A stretch of DNA of 64,000 nucleotides from Frankia sp. QA3 (GTDB taxonomy: Bacteria; Actinomycetota; Actinomycetes; Frankiales; Frankiaceae), in the NCBI RefSeq assembly GCF_000262465.1, contig NZ_CM001489.1:7048540-7112539 (forward strand), in the 5' to 3' direction. The position numbers and the translations under genes are program-made. Shown in pieces: positions 44,087 to 52,298 of the stretch (position 1 is its first letter; each line of letters opens with the position of its first letter). The notes below the pieces were generated by a model that was given only the letters and a program-made list of their open reading frames with translations, was not told the DNA's origin and ran no database searches.

Positions 44087-45295
44087 GTGGCCCCCGGATG
44101 CTTGGGATGCGATGTGGTGTACCAACCCACTGACGTCGGCCCCGCTGACGTCGGCCCCGCTGGCGTCGGCCCCGCTGACGTCGGCGTACCGGCACCGGCG
44201 GCGGCGACGCCGGCCGGCGCTCGTACCCACCCCGACCCGGTGACGGACCCGGTGACGGACCCGGTGACGGACCCGGTGACGGACCCGGTGACGGACCCGG
44301 AGCACGCCCGGCGCACCGCGACCGTCGCGCTGGCGCTGCTGCTGAACCGCAGGGCAGCCGCGGTCATCGGCACCCTCACCGAGGCGGGCATCCGACCTGT
44401 CCTGCTCAAGGGGCCGGTGACCGCACGCCGCCTCTACCCCGACCTCCCACGGGTGTGGCGCGACACCGACCTGCTCATCGACCCGGCGCGCTTCGCCGAC
44501 GCCGCGCAGCTCCTCATCGGCCAGGGCTTTCGCCGACTCGATCCCGCGCCCCACGCCCACACCTTCGTCCGCGATGGCGCCGAAACAGTCGACCTGCACT
44601 GGACGCTGCCACTCACAGCCGCCTCGCCCGCAGCGATATGGGCACGCCTACAACCGCACATCGTCGGCTTCGACCTCCACGGACACGCCGTGGAGACGGT
44701 CGACGTGCCCGCCCACGCCTGTCACCTTGCCATCCACGCCGTCCAGAACCCCCGGAAGGGACACACGGCGCGGCAGGACCTCGAACGCGCCGTCACCTTT
44801 TTCCCCCTTCCCGTCTGGGCCGCGGCGCTGGAGGTGGCTCGACTGATCGGGGCCGAGACCCCCCTGACGACCGCGCTACGGTCCACCTCGCCGAAGGCCG
44901 ACACGCTCGCCGACGTTCTCGGCCTGCCACGCCGCATCCGGTTCACCGAACAGCTCCGGATCAGAGAAGACTCCACCGGTGCCCTGTACGGCGCCGCCAG
45001 GCTCCTGCGCCTGGTCCCCGGGTCACACCGCCGGGTGCTGCTGCGTCGCTGGCTCACCCCGACCCGGGCGGAGATCGCCGCGTATGTGCTCCGCCCCGAG
45101 ATCGCCGGAACCACCCCGGCCGGCTGGCCCCCCAGCCTGCGGCTGATGCTCTTCCGCGCAGGGCAGATCACCCGACTCGCCCCCCACGCGGTCCGCGCCC
45201 TCGACATCAGCGCATCCAGGTCACGGCTATTCAGCGCCCCTGTCCACCCGTCGCACACCTGCTACGCCGATCCGCCGGACCAGCAGCCTGATTGA
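44087..45295 (+). CDS. nucleotidyltransferase of the lasso cluster
   Basis: A roughly 400-residue protein of the NTP_transf_5 family (PF14907). After an unusual N-terminal region of DVGPA and DPVT repeats (about residues 15-70), the domain starts with ATVALALLLNRRAAAVIG, has PVLLKGPVTARRLYPDLP and the metal-binding RDTDLLIDP, then HTFVRDGAETVDLHWTLP. Such genes often accompany kinase-bearing lasso clusters of the paeninodin kind; they may extend or modify the phosphate. The start is uncertain: GTG 44087, TTG 44102 and GTG 44114 are all possible. Divergent from B1, convergent with the oxygenase. Confidence 0.8.
   Translation: MAPGCLGCDVVYQPTDVGPADVGPAGVGPADVGVPAPAAATPAGARTHPDPVTDPVTDPVTDPVTDPVTDPEHARRTATVALALLLNRRAAAVIGTLTEAGIRPVLLKGPVTARRLYPDLPRVWRDTDLLIDPARFADAAQLLIGQGFRRLDPAPHAHTFVRDGAETVDLHWTLPLTAASPAAIWARLQPHIVGFDLHGHAVETVDVPAHACHLAIHAVQNPRKGHTARQDLERAVTFFPLPVWAAALEVARLIGAETPLTTALRSTSPKADTLADVLGLPRRIRFTEQLRIREDSTGALYGAARLLRLVPGSHRRVLLRRWLTPTRAEIAAYVLRPEIAGTTPAGWPPSLRLMLFRAGQITRLAPHAVRALDISASRSRLFSAPVHPSHTCYADPPDQQPD
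44132..44293. repeat. 15-bp and 12-bp in-frame tandem repeats
   Basis: Three 15-bp units (GACGTCGGCCCCGCT-like, 44132-44176, partial fourth) and five exact 12-bp units (GACCCGGTGACG, 44234-44293) encode the DVGPA and DPVT repeats of the nucleotidyltransferase N-terminus. Confidence 0.9.
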
Positions 45296-45337
45296 GGCAT
45301 CGTCGCGAGGGTTGCAGACGGTTGGCGGGGCCGGTCT

Positions 45338-45359
45338 GGTTGGCCGGCGGTGGCCAGCC
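45338..45359. terminator. bidirectional terminator candidate
   Basis: GGTTGGCC-GGCGGT-GGCCAGCC forms an 8-bp stem (one G-T pair) with a 6-nt loop between the convergent nucleotidyltransferase and oxygenase genes. No T-run, as is common in such genomes. Confidence 0.4.
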
Positions 45360-45370
45360 CGACCGGTGGG

Positions 45371-46402
45371 TCAGCGGCCGGCGGAGGTTTCCGCCAACTC
45401 CGAGATGTACGGGCGCCCTTCCCGCCGGGCGGCCACCTGATCGGGGCGGCCGAAGACCTTCAGGTAGTCCTCCACCGCGTTTTCGGTCAGCTCGCCCAGC
45501 ACGACCGGTTCGAAGTCGGTGCCGTTCTCGCCGACGAAGGCCGGCAGCGGTTCCAGCACGGTGTCGAGGCTCGGGTGGTAGAAGATTCCGGTCGACTGCC
45601 TGGTCACGCTGCCGCCGGCCACGACTCGGTGGCGGGCGGGACGCAGCAGCCCGTTGGTCCACCGCGTGAGGATCGTGCCCGAGAACACCTGCAACGCTCC
45701 GGGCACGACGGGTACCGGAATCCACGTCCCGTCGGGCCGTTGCGCCTGCAGGCCGGGGTAGTCGCCGCGCTGGTGCAGGACTGTCACGGCCGAGCCGTCC
45801 GCGTGTTCCAGCAGCAGGAGCTTGTCCTCGTCGGCCGCGCTGTCCGGGTAGGTCCAGGTCGGATAGTCGTTGACGACGAAGGAGGTGTGGTACGGCTCGC
45901 CGTGCGGGAAGCTGCCGGCGGGCAGCCCGAGGATTCGCTCGTACAGCCCGAGGACCCGCTGGGCCAGGGCGGCGGCCGCGTCGGCGTAGGCGAAGACGAC
46001 CGCGCGCAGGCCGGGGTCCTGCGGCGGCCAGACGTTGGCGTCCTCGTAGAGGCCGAGCCATCGGGGGGACACACCCGCGGCCGCGGCGTCGGCCGGGTTG
46101 TCGAACTGGGAAATGCTGTAACGCTCGAGTTCGAGGCGCCCGAAGTCGTCGGGCCACTGCCGCCAGCCCCGGTAGGGGTGGCCGGTGGGGCTGGCCAGCT
46201 TCGCCTTCTCCGCGCGCGGCAGGCGCAGGATCCGCTCGATGCGGCGCTCGAAGTCGTCGATCAGCTCCAGTGGGACGCCGTGGTTGACCACCTGGATCAG
46301 GCCGATGCGCTCGGCCGCCTCGCGCACCCGCGACAGCAGGTCCTGGGGATCGTCCTCGGCGAGGGCCGCTTCCAGGTCGATGACGGGGATCTCGTCGGTC
46401 AT
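45371..46402 (-). CDS. 2OG-Fe(II) oxygenase, isopenicillin N synthase-like
   Basis: A 343-residue non-heme iron oxygenase. The N-domain (DIOX_N) has IPVIDLEAALAED and IGLIQVVNHGVPLELIDDFE. The C-terminal jelly roll has the iron ligands in LLEHADGSAVTVL (HxD) and RPARHRVV (His), and the 2-oxoglutarate-binding R-x-S in RQSTGIFYHP. It should hydroxylate or otherwise oxidise a small molecule; substrate unknown. I chose ATG 46402, 7 nt after AAGGA; ATG 46408 is too close to it. Last gene of the peptide-importer operon, which hints that it acts on the imported compound. Confidence 0.88.
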   Translation of the reverse strand: MTDEIPVIDLEAALAEDDPQDLLSRVREAAERIGLIQVVNHGVPLELIDDFERRIERILRLPRAEKAKLASPTGHPYRGWRQWPDDFGRLELERYSISQFDNPADAAAAGVSPRWLGLYEDANVWPPQDPGLRAVVFAYADAAAALAQRVLGLYERILGLPAGSFPHGEPYHTSFVVNDYPTWTYPDSAADEDKLLLLEHADGSAVTVLHQRGDYPGLQAQRPDGTWIPVPVVPGALQVFSGTILTRWTNGLLRPARHRVVAGGSVTRQSTGIFYHPSLDTVLEPLPAFVGENGTDFEPVVLGELTENAVEDYLKVFGRPDQVAARREGRPYISELAETSAGR

Positions 46403-46475
46403 GGCCATGTCCTTTCGGTGCGACGGATACGGGGTGTTGGCGGCATGGGGCGTTGGCGGCATGGGGCGTTGGAGG

Positions 46476-47303
46476 TCAGGACCAGGGCGTGACGGGACGT
46501 TCCCGTGGCACCCCGTCGACGACGATGTCCACCCGCTCGTTGTAGAACGCGACCAGGCCGGCGATCTTCGGAATTTCCGGAATGGCTTCGGGGTAGCTCC
46601 ACGCGAGGTCGTCGATGCGGGTACCGTCCGGCCCGACGTAGGACCAGTAGCGGGCCTCGCCCTTGTACGGGCACCGGGTACGGGTCGCCGAGGGGATCAG
46701 CCGGTCCCACCGGATATCCAGCTTCGGCAGGTAGTAACGGGTTGGCAGGCCGGTCTCGAAGAGCAGGGTGGGGCGGTGGGTGTCGGCGAGCAGCGTGTCG
46801 CCGAGCCGTATTTCGACGTGCCGGGACGAGGGCAACGCGTCGACCCGCTTGTAGGGATCGCGAGGGTGGACGAAGACCTCCTCGTCCTCCTCGTACCAGG
46901 CGTCGACCCTGTCCCAGTAGAAGGCGACGTGGTCGGCCAGTTCCGCTACTTCGGGGAGCGGCCGGGGGTAGGCCCAGACCGCGTTCTGCGCCTGCCGCTC
47001 TCCGACCGCGACGGTGTAGTAGGAGGCGTCGCCTTTGCGGGGGCAGTGGGTGTGGTGGTCGGTGGGCGTCAGCAGCTCGAACCGGACGTCCGCGCGCGGG
47101 AAGTAGTACACGGGCAGGTGCCCGGTTTCGAAGACGTACAACGTCCTGGCGCTGTCCGCGATCACCTCGCCGTCGAAGAACACCCGCACCCGCCGGTCGT
47201 TGGGCTCTGTCCGCACCGGGCGGGTGTCGCGAGGCAGTGGCGAGAAGGGGTCCCGCTCGGTCGGACCCGCGGTGCCGGCATCGAGTGATGGTGAGCTGGT
47301 CAA
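46476..47303 (-). CDS. tandem DUF427 protein
   Basis: A 275-residue protein with two DUF427 (PF04248) domains, about 38-145 and 160-265. Each has the VRVFFDGEVIADS / VEIRLGDTLLADT strand, VYYFPRADVR / TRYYLPKLDI, CPRKGDASYYTVAVG / CPYKGEARYWSYVG and a final VAFY(W/N) segment. The biochemical role is unknown; the fold is a small beta barrel. The start is TTG 47303, supported by AAGGAGA 7 nt upstream. It follows the hydrolase gene by 12 nt in the importer operon. Confidence 0.85.
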   Translation of the reverse strand: MTSSPSLDAGTAGPTERDPFSPLPRDTRPVRTEPNDRRVRVFFDGEVIADSARTLYVFETGHLPVYYFPRADVRFELLTPTDHHTHCPRKGDASYYTVAVGERQAQNAVWAYPRPLPEVAELADHVAFYWDRVDAWYEEDEEVFVHPRDPYKRVDALPSSRHVEIRLGDTLLADTHRPTLLFETGLPTRYYLPKLDIRWDRLIPSATRTRCPYKGEARYWSYVGPDGTRIDDLAWSYPEAIPEIPKIAGLVAFYNERVDIVVDGVPRERPVTPWS

Positions 47304-47315
47304 GACTGGCTCTCC

Positions 47316-48317
47316 TTAGTGTTCGTCTCCGCGCCGAGCGCGAGCGGCGTCGAGAACGTGGTCGAGAATCCGAGCGAGCGCCATGGGCCGTGCGGTCTCC
47401 ACGTCGGAGTCGGTTCCGTCGGTGGCCACCACCCGAACTCCCGGCGCCCGCCGGGCCAGCAGGCCGAGGTCGTCGGCGGACAGCGACCGCCCACCGTGCA
47501 CGACGGACACGGCGGCGGGGACGGCCGCCAGCTGGTCCCACAGGGGCGCCTGGTCGGCCGCGAGGGCGGGCGCCGGGCCGGCGGAGGCCGCGCAGAGGGC
47601 GGGGTCGTGCCGCCACGCCCATGACCCGTCGGGCTCGCGCGCCGTGCCGTAGAGCACCTCGCGCAGCAGCGCCCCCCTGGGAAGCCCGGCCGGGGGGAGC
47701 GTTCCCGCCAGCAGGCGGACCGCGTCGGCGCGGGACGCCGGGACGCCGCCGACCACCGGTCGCCCGGCGCGCCCTGCCCCGGGCAGCGTGTCGAGGAGCA
47801 CGAGCTGACCGGCGAGGTCGGGCCGGCGGGCGGCGACGGCCAGCGCGGTGAGGGCGCCCAGGCCGCTACCCACCACGAGGCGGGCCCGCGGCGCGAAGGA
47901 CGCGATCGCCTCGGCCACGGCGGGCGCGAGGCGGGCCGGCTCGTACCGGCCGTCCCGCCGCCAGTTCGAGCGGCCGTGACCGGGCAGGTCCAGCGCGGCT
48001 GCCGAGCGGCCCAGGGCGATGATCGCGGCATCCCACTGACGCGCCCCGCGGCCGGCGTCGTGGAGGAAGACCACCTCGGGCGAGCCCTGTCCCCACACCA
48101 CGGCGCTCAGATGCCCGCCGACGGTCGGGTTGACCCAGCGGCGCCCGACCGGCGGCAGCGCGTGCCGGTCGAGCCCCGCGTCCGTGGCCGCGTCCGCCAG
48201 CAGCGCGAACTCGTTTTCCAGCGTGACGTCGTCCAGCGTGACGTCGTCCAGCGTGACGTCGTCCAGCGGGACGGCGTCGGGGCGGTCGTGGTCGACGACC
48301 GGGGGTTTGTTCGACAT
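47316..48317 (-). CDS. alpha/beta-hydrolase
   Basis: A 333-residue alpha/beta-hydrolase fold protein: oxyanion segment VVFLHDAGRGARQWD, then ALDLPGHGRSNW, the nucleophile elbow VVGSGLGALTAL with Ser in GSGLG, and a late acid/His region ending ARILDHVLDA whose His could complete the triad. Substrate unknown; an ester or amide of an imported compound is possible. The ATG overlaps the ABC ATPase stop by one base (TGATG). The N-terminus has DDVTL three times, encoded by 15-bp units at 48221-48265, which looks like slippage. Confidence 0.82.
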   Translation of the reverse strand: MSNKPPVVDHDRPDAVPLDDVTLDDVTLDDVTLENEFALLADAATDAGLDRHALPPVGRRWVNPTVGGHLSAVVWGQGSPEVVFLHDAGRGARQWDAAIIALGRSAAALDLPGHGRSNWRRDGRYEPARLAPAVAEAIASFAPRARLVVGSGLGALTALAVAARRPDLAGQLVLLDTLPGAGRAGRPVVGGVPASRADAVRLLAGTLPPAGLPRGALLREVLYGTAREPDGSWAWRHDPALCAASAGPAPALAADQAPLWDQLAAVPAAVSVVHGGRSLSADDLGLLARRAPGVRVVATDGTDSDVETARPMALARILDHVLDAARARRGDEH

Positions 48318-50419
48318 CAGACGGTCTCCTTCTCCGCCGGCGCGCCGGCGCCCGGCAGCGGGGGCGGCGCGACCACGGGAAGCTGCGCCGGATCGAGGTG
48401 GCAGCGCACGCTGTGCGGAGCCGTTCCCGCGGGCCCTGCCAGCAGACGGACGGGGGGGTCGAGGGTGTCGCAGCGGTCTTCCAGGCGGTGGGGGCAGCTG
48501 GCGGCGAACCCGCAGCCCCGGACGCCCGCGGACGGATGCCGCGGTGGTGGCGGGGCCGCCGCCGTGGTCAGCGTGTGGGTATACGGGTGATGAGGGCCGG
48601 CCAGCACGGCTGTGGCGGGGCCGACCTCCACGATCCGGCCCCGGTGCAGGACAGCGACCCGGTCGGCGAGGTAACCGACGACCGCCAGGTCGTGAGAGAC
48701 GAACAGGTAGGACGCCTTGTCGGTGTCCCGTGCGGTGGCGAGCAGCTCGAGCACCGCGGCCTGCACGCTGACGTCCAGCGCCGATACGGGCTCGTCGCAG
48801 ACGACCAGCTCCGGCTCGCCGGCGAACGCCCTGCCGATCGCGACGCGCTGCTTCTGGCCGCCGGACAGCCGTGGGGTGCGCGTCGGCAGCAGCCGCGGGT
48901 CGACCTGGACGCGGCGGGCGAGATCGGCGACCGTCCCCTTGCCGCGAAGGGTCACCAGCGCCCGGCCCAGCACGCCGGCGACCGTGTGCCGCGGGTTGAG
49001 GGTGGTGTCGGGATCCTGGAAGACCATCTGCACCCGCCGGCGGTCGTCCGCGCAGCGGCGCGACAGCTTCGCCGGCAGGGGGCGCCCGGCGAGCCGGATC
49101 TCGCCGGGACCGTCCGGCCCGAGACCGACCACGGCTCGGGCGAGAGTCGTCTTGCCGCTGCCGGATTCGCCGACGAGACCGAGCACCTCCCCGTACGCGA
49201 TGTCGAGGTCGACGTCGGCGAGCACCGGCGTGCGGCCGTAGGCGCGGTAAAGCCCCCGCACGGTCAGCAGCCCCGGACGGGCGTCCGCCTGGACCGCGCC
49301 CGCGCCGACGGGCTGCCCGGGACGCTGCGGCAGGTGACGGTGCGGCGGTTCGAGACGGTCATGGTGATGGCAGCGCACCGTGTGCCCGTCCGGGGCGCCG
49401 GTTGCCGGGGCGAGTGGTGGCTCCGACGCACGACAGGCCTCGTCGGCAAGCGGGCACCGGTCGGCGAATGTGCAGCCGGCCGGTCGGTCGGTGGGCGGCG
49501 GTGGTTGCCCGGGTACCGCCAGCAGCCTGCGCTCACGCCTGCTGACCCCGATCGACGGGGCGGCCGCGACGAGGGCGGCGGTGTAGGGATGCCGGGGCGT
49601 GGTGAGCAGGTCGGCCGCCGCCCCCTGCTCGACCAGGCGGCCCGCGTACAGCACGCCGACCCGGTCGCAGTGGCGCGCCACCAGCGCGAGGTCGTGACTG
49701 ACGAGCAGGATGGCGGCGTCGATCTCCCGCCGCAGCGCCTCGATCAGGTCGAGGACCTCCCGTTCGACGCTGGCGTCCAGCCCGGTGGTCGGTTCGTCGA
49801 GGACGAGCAGGCGGGGTCTGCCGGCGAGCGCCGCGGCGATGCCGACCCGTTGCTGCTGGCCGCCGGACAGCTGGTGCGGCCAGCGCCGGGCGATCAGCGC
49901 GGGCTCCGGCAGCCGCACGGCTTCGAGCAGTTCGACGGCCCGGGAACGAGCCTCGGCGCGGGACAGGCCGGCCAGGCGGCATGCCTCCGCGACCTGTGCG
50001 CCGACGCGGACCGTGGGATCCAGGCTGCTGCTCGTGCCCTGGTGGACCATGGCGAAGGCGCTGGCCCGCCACCGCCGGCGGTCGCGCGCGGGCAGACCAC
50101 GAACGTCGACCCCGTCGAGCAGGATGCGTCCGCCGTCGATCGTCCCGCCGCCGGGCAGCACGCCCGCGAGCGCCGCGGCGAGCGTGCTCTTGCCGCAGCC
50201 CGACTCCCCGACCAGGCCGTAGATCTGCCCCGGCGGTACCCGCAGGCTCACGCCGTCGACGGCGACGGCCCGTGTCGCGGACGCGGGGTAGCTGACGGTC
50301 AGCCCTTCGAGGACGAGCCCGCCGCCGCCCCCCGCCGGTACTGCTGTCTCCCCGCCACCTGTCTCCCCGCCACCTGTCTCCCCGCTCTCCCCGCCACCTG
50401 TCTTCCCGCCGCCGGTCAT
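48317..50419 (-). CDS. fused dipeptide-type ABC ATPases (DppD-DppF)
   Basis: A 700-residue fusion of two ABC ATPase domains of the Dpp/Opp kind. The first (about 30-290) has Walker A GESGCGKST, signature LSGGQQQR and Walker B LLVLDEPTTGLD. The second (about 400-620) has GESGSGKTT, LSGGQKQR and LVVCDEPVSALD. Each ends with an oligopeptide-transporter C-terminal Cys-rich motif (CTFADRCPLADEAC; CGFAASCPHRLEDRC). It powers import through the DppB/DppC-like permeases encoded just upstream. ATG 50419 overlaps the DppC stop (ATGA). The N-terminus is a GGGET repeat from 15-bp units. Confidence 0.93.
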   Translation of the reverse strand: MTGGGKTGGGESGETGGGETGGGETAVPAGGGGGLVLEGLTVSYPASATRAVAVDGVSLRVPPGQIYGLVGESGCGKSTLAAALAGVLPGGGTIDGGRILLDGVDVRGLPARDRRRWRASAFAMVHQGTSSSLDPTVRVGAQVAEACRLAGLSRAEARSRAVELLEAVRLPEPALIARRWPHQLSGGQQQRVGIAAALAGRPRLLVLDEPTTGLDASVEREVLDLIEALRREIDAAILLVSHDLALVARHCDRVGVLYAGRLVEQGAAADLLTTPRHPYTAALVAAAPSIGVSRRERRLLAVPGQPPPPTDRPAGCTFADRCPLADEACRASEPPLAPATGAPDGHTVRCHHHDRLEPPHRHLPQRPGQPVGAGAVQADARPGLLTVRGLYRAYGRTPVLADVDLDIAYGEVLGLVGESGSGKTTLARAVVGLGPDGPGEIRLAGRPLPAKLSRRCADDRRRVQMVFQDPDTTLNPRHTVAGVLGRALVTLRGKGTVADLARRVQVDPRLLPTRTPRLSGGQKQRVAIGRAFAGEPELVVCDEPVSALDVSVQAAVLELLATARDTDKASYLFVSHDLAVVGYLADRVAVLHRGRIVEVGPATAVLAGPHHPYTHTLTTAAAPPPPRHPSAGVRGCGFAASCPHRLEDRCDTLDPPVRLLAGPAGTAPHSVRCHLDPAQLPVVAPPPLPGAGAPAEKETV
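50345..50410. repeat. 15-bp degenerate tandem repeat, ABC ATPase N-terminus
   Basis: Units of TGTCTCCCCGCCACC (exact at 50345-50359 and 50360-50374, then degenerate copies) encode the GGGET-type Gly-rich start of the fused ATPase. Confidence 0.8.
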
Positions 50420-51339
50420 CGCGCCGCCACCCTTTCGCGCAGATTGTCGGCGACCAGCGCGACGCCGACGACGAGGCTGCCGACGGCCAGCGCCGGGAAG
50501 AGCACCGTCCACCAGCCCTGCTGAAGGAAGACCCGGTTGTCGGCCACGGACGCACCCCACTCCGGGGAACCCGGCGGTTGGCCGAGCCCGAGGAAGGACA
50601 GGGTCGAGGCGGCGAAGACCGCGTCACCCAGCCGCGACGTCGCCTCCACCAGCACGGTTCCGGCGATGTTGGGCAGCACCTCCCGCCACAGCAACGACCA
50701 GAACGGTTCGCCGCGCAGCCGGGCGGCCTCGACGTAGGGCTTCTCGCGTTCCGTCAGCGCGGCGGCCCGTACGCTGCGCGCCACGATCGGGACGAAGAAC
50801 GTCCCGATCACGAGGACGAGGGTGGTCGTCGAGCGGCCCGCGAGTGCCACCACCACGACGGCCCCGATCAGGCTCGGGAACACGGCGAGTACGTCGAGGA
50901 CACGCATCGCGATCTCGTCGAACAGGCCGCGCCGCACGCCGCACACGAGCCCGAGCAGGCTCCCGACGCCGACCCCGAGCGCGGTCGCGAGCGGAGCGAC
51001 CTCCAGGACCGGGCGGGCGCCGGCCAGCACCCGCGACAGGACGTCCCGGCCGAACTGGTCGGTGCCGAGCAGGTGCCCCGCACCCGGCGCGCGCATCCGC
51101 AGGTCCGGATGCTGTGCCATCGGGTCCGCGGGCGCCAGGTGGGGCCAGAACAACGCGACGACGATCCAGCCGACCAGCAGGAACCCGCCCACCGCGAACG
51201 AGAGGTGGCGGGCCAGCCGCCGCGGGTCGAGCGGCCCGCGGGCCCGGCGAACCGGGTCGGCCAGCGTGCCCGCCGCGGGCTCGCCGCCCCGCTCGGGCGG
51301 GGCGGCGGTCACCGCGCCCTTGAGGTCGGTGACCTTCAC
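50416..51339 (-). CDS. ABC permease, DppC-like
   Basis: A 307-residue inner-membrane permease of the DppC/OppC type. An N-terminal helix (about 45-65, SFAVGGFLLVGWIVVALF), the DppC extracellular motif HLLGTDQFGRDVLSRVLAG (about 93-111), and later helices are visible; the EAA-like loop is in ALTEREKPYVEAARLRG. Overlaps DppB by ATGA and the fused ATPase by ATGA. Confidence 0.92.
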   Translation of the reverse strand: MKVTDLKGAVTAAPPERGGEPAAGTLADPVRRARGPLDPRRLARHLSFAVGGFLLVGWIVVALFWPHLAPADPMAQHPDLRMRAPGAGHLLGTDQFGRDVLSRVLAGARPVLEVAPLATALGVGVGSLLGLVCGVRRGLFDEIAMRVLDVLAVFPSLIGAVVVVALAGRSTTTLVLVIGTFFVPIVARSVRAAALTEREKPYVEAARLRGEPFWSLLWREVLPNIAGTVLVEATSRLGDAVFAASTLSFLGLGQPPGSPEWGASVADNRVFLQQGWWTVLFPALAVGSLVVGVALVADNLRERVAAR

Positions 51340-52292
51340 CGGCGCGCCCTGCCCACCCGGACCCGCGGGTCGAGCAGCGCGTACACCACGTCCGCGACGA
51401 GGTAGACGAGCATCCCGACCGCCCCGAGGACGACGGCGGTCGCCTGCAGGGTCGGCACGTCCTTGCTGGTCGCCGAGGACAGCAGCAGGTCACCGATGCC
51501 CTGGTAGCCGAACAGCAGCTCGACGGTCACCAGCCCGGCGAGCAGGAACTGCAGCTGCACCGCGAGCGCGCTCGTCGCCGGCACCAGGGAGTTGCGCAAC
51601 ACGTGCCGGCGCACCAGCTGCGCCTCGGACATGCCGCGTATCCGCATCGCCCGGATGAAGGGGCTCGTCAGGGTGGCGACCGTGCTCGCCCGCACGTGCC
51701 TCGCGACGTACCCGGTGCAGAGCAGGACCAGGGTCACCGCGGGCAGCAGCAGATGCTGCACCCGGGTCACCAACCCCGCCCCGGACGGGGCCTGCGCCGA
51801 GGACGGCAGCCAGTGCAGCTGCACGGTGAAGACCACCAGGAGCACGACGCCCGTGACGAACTCCGGAATGGCGCCGAGGACCAGGCCGGTCACGCTGAGT
51901 ACCCGATCGGCTGGTTTCCCCTCCCGTAGTCCCGACGCGAGACCGAGGGCCAGCGCGAACGGCACGAGCAGGACGAAGGCGAGCAGCGCCAGCAGCGCGC
52001 TTTCCAGCAGCCGGCTCATCACCAGCGGCCGGACGGCGACCCCGAGCGTGTAGGAGTGCCCCCAGTCGCCGGTGACGAACCCGCCCAGCCAGTGCAGATA
52101 GCGGCTCGGCAGCGGCTCGTCGAGGCGAAGCTGGTGGCGCAGCGCGTCGACGGACGCCTGGCTTGCCTCCCGGCCCAGCACCACCCGCGCCACGTCGCCA
52201 GGGATCAGCTCGGTGGCGATGAAGACCAGGAAGCTGACCGCCAGCAGGGTGGCGGGGATGGTCAGCAGCCGCCGGGTCAGGAAGCTCGCCAC
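51336..52292 (-). CDS. ABC permease, DppB-like
   Basis: A 318-residue permease with the DppB N-terminus (FLTRRLLTIPATLLAVSFLV), DEPLPSRYLHWLGGFVTGDWG, several helices, and the EAA-like loop in RAMRIRGMSEAQLVRRHVLRNSL. Together with the DppC-like protein it forms the channel of an oligopeptide, nickel or similar importer. It starts 6 nt after the binding-protein gene. Confidence 0.92.
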   Translation of the reverse strand: MASFLTRRLLTIPATLLAVSFLVFIATELIPGDVARVVLGREASQASVDALRHQLRLDEPLPSRYLHWLGGFVTGDWGHSYTLGVAVRPLVMSRLLESALLALLAFVLLVPFALALGLASGLREGKPADRVLSVTGLVLGAIPEFVTGVVLLVVFTVQLHWLPSSAQAPSGAGLVTRVQHLLLPAVTLVLLCTGYVARHVRASTVATLTSPFIRAMRIRGMSEAQLVRRHVLRNSLVPATSALAVQLQFLLAGLVTVELLFGYQGIGDLLLSSATSKDVPTLQATAVVLGAVGMLVYLVADVVYALLDPRVRVGRARR

Positions 52293-52298
52293 GCCGGC

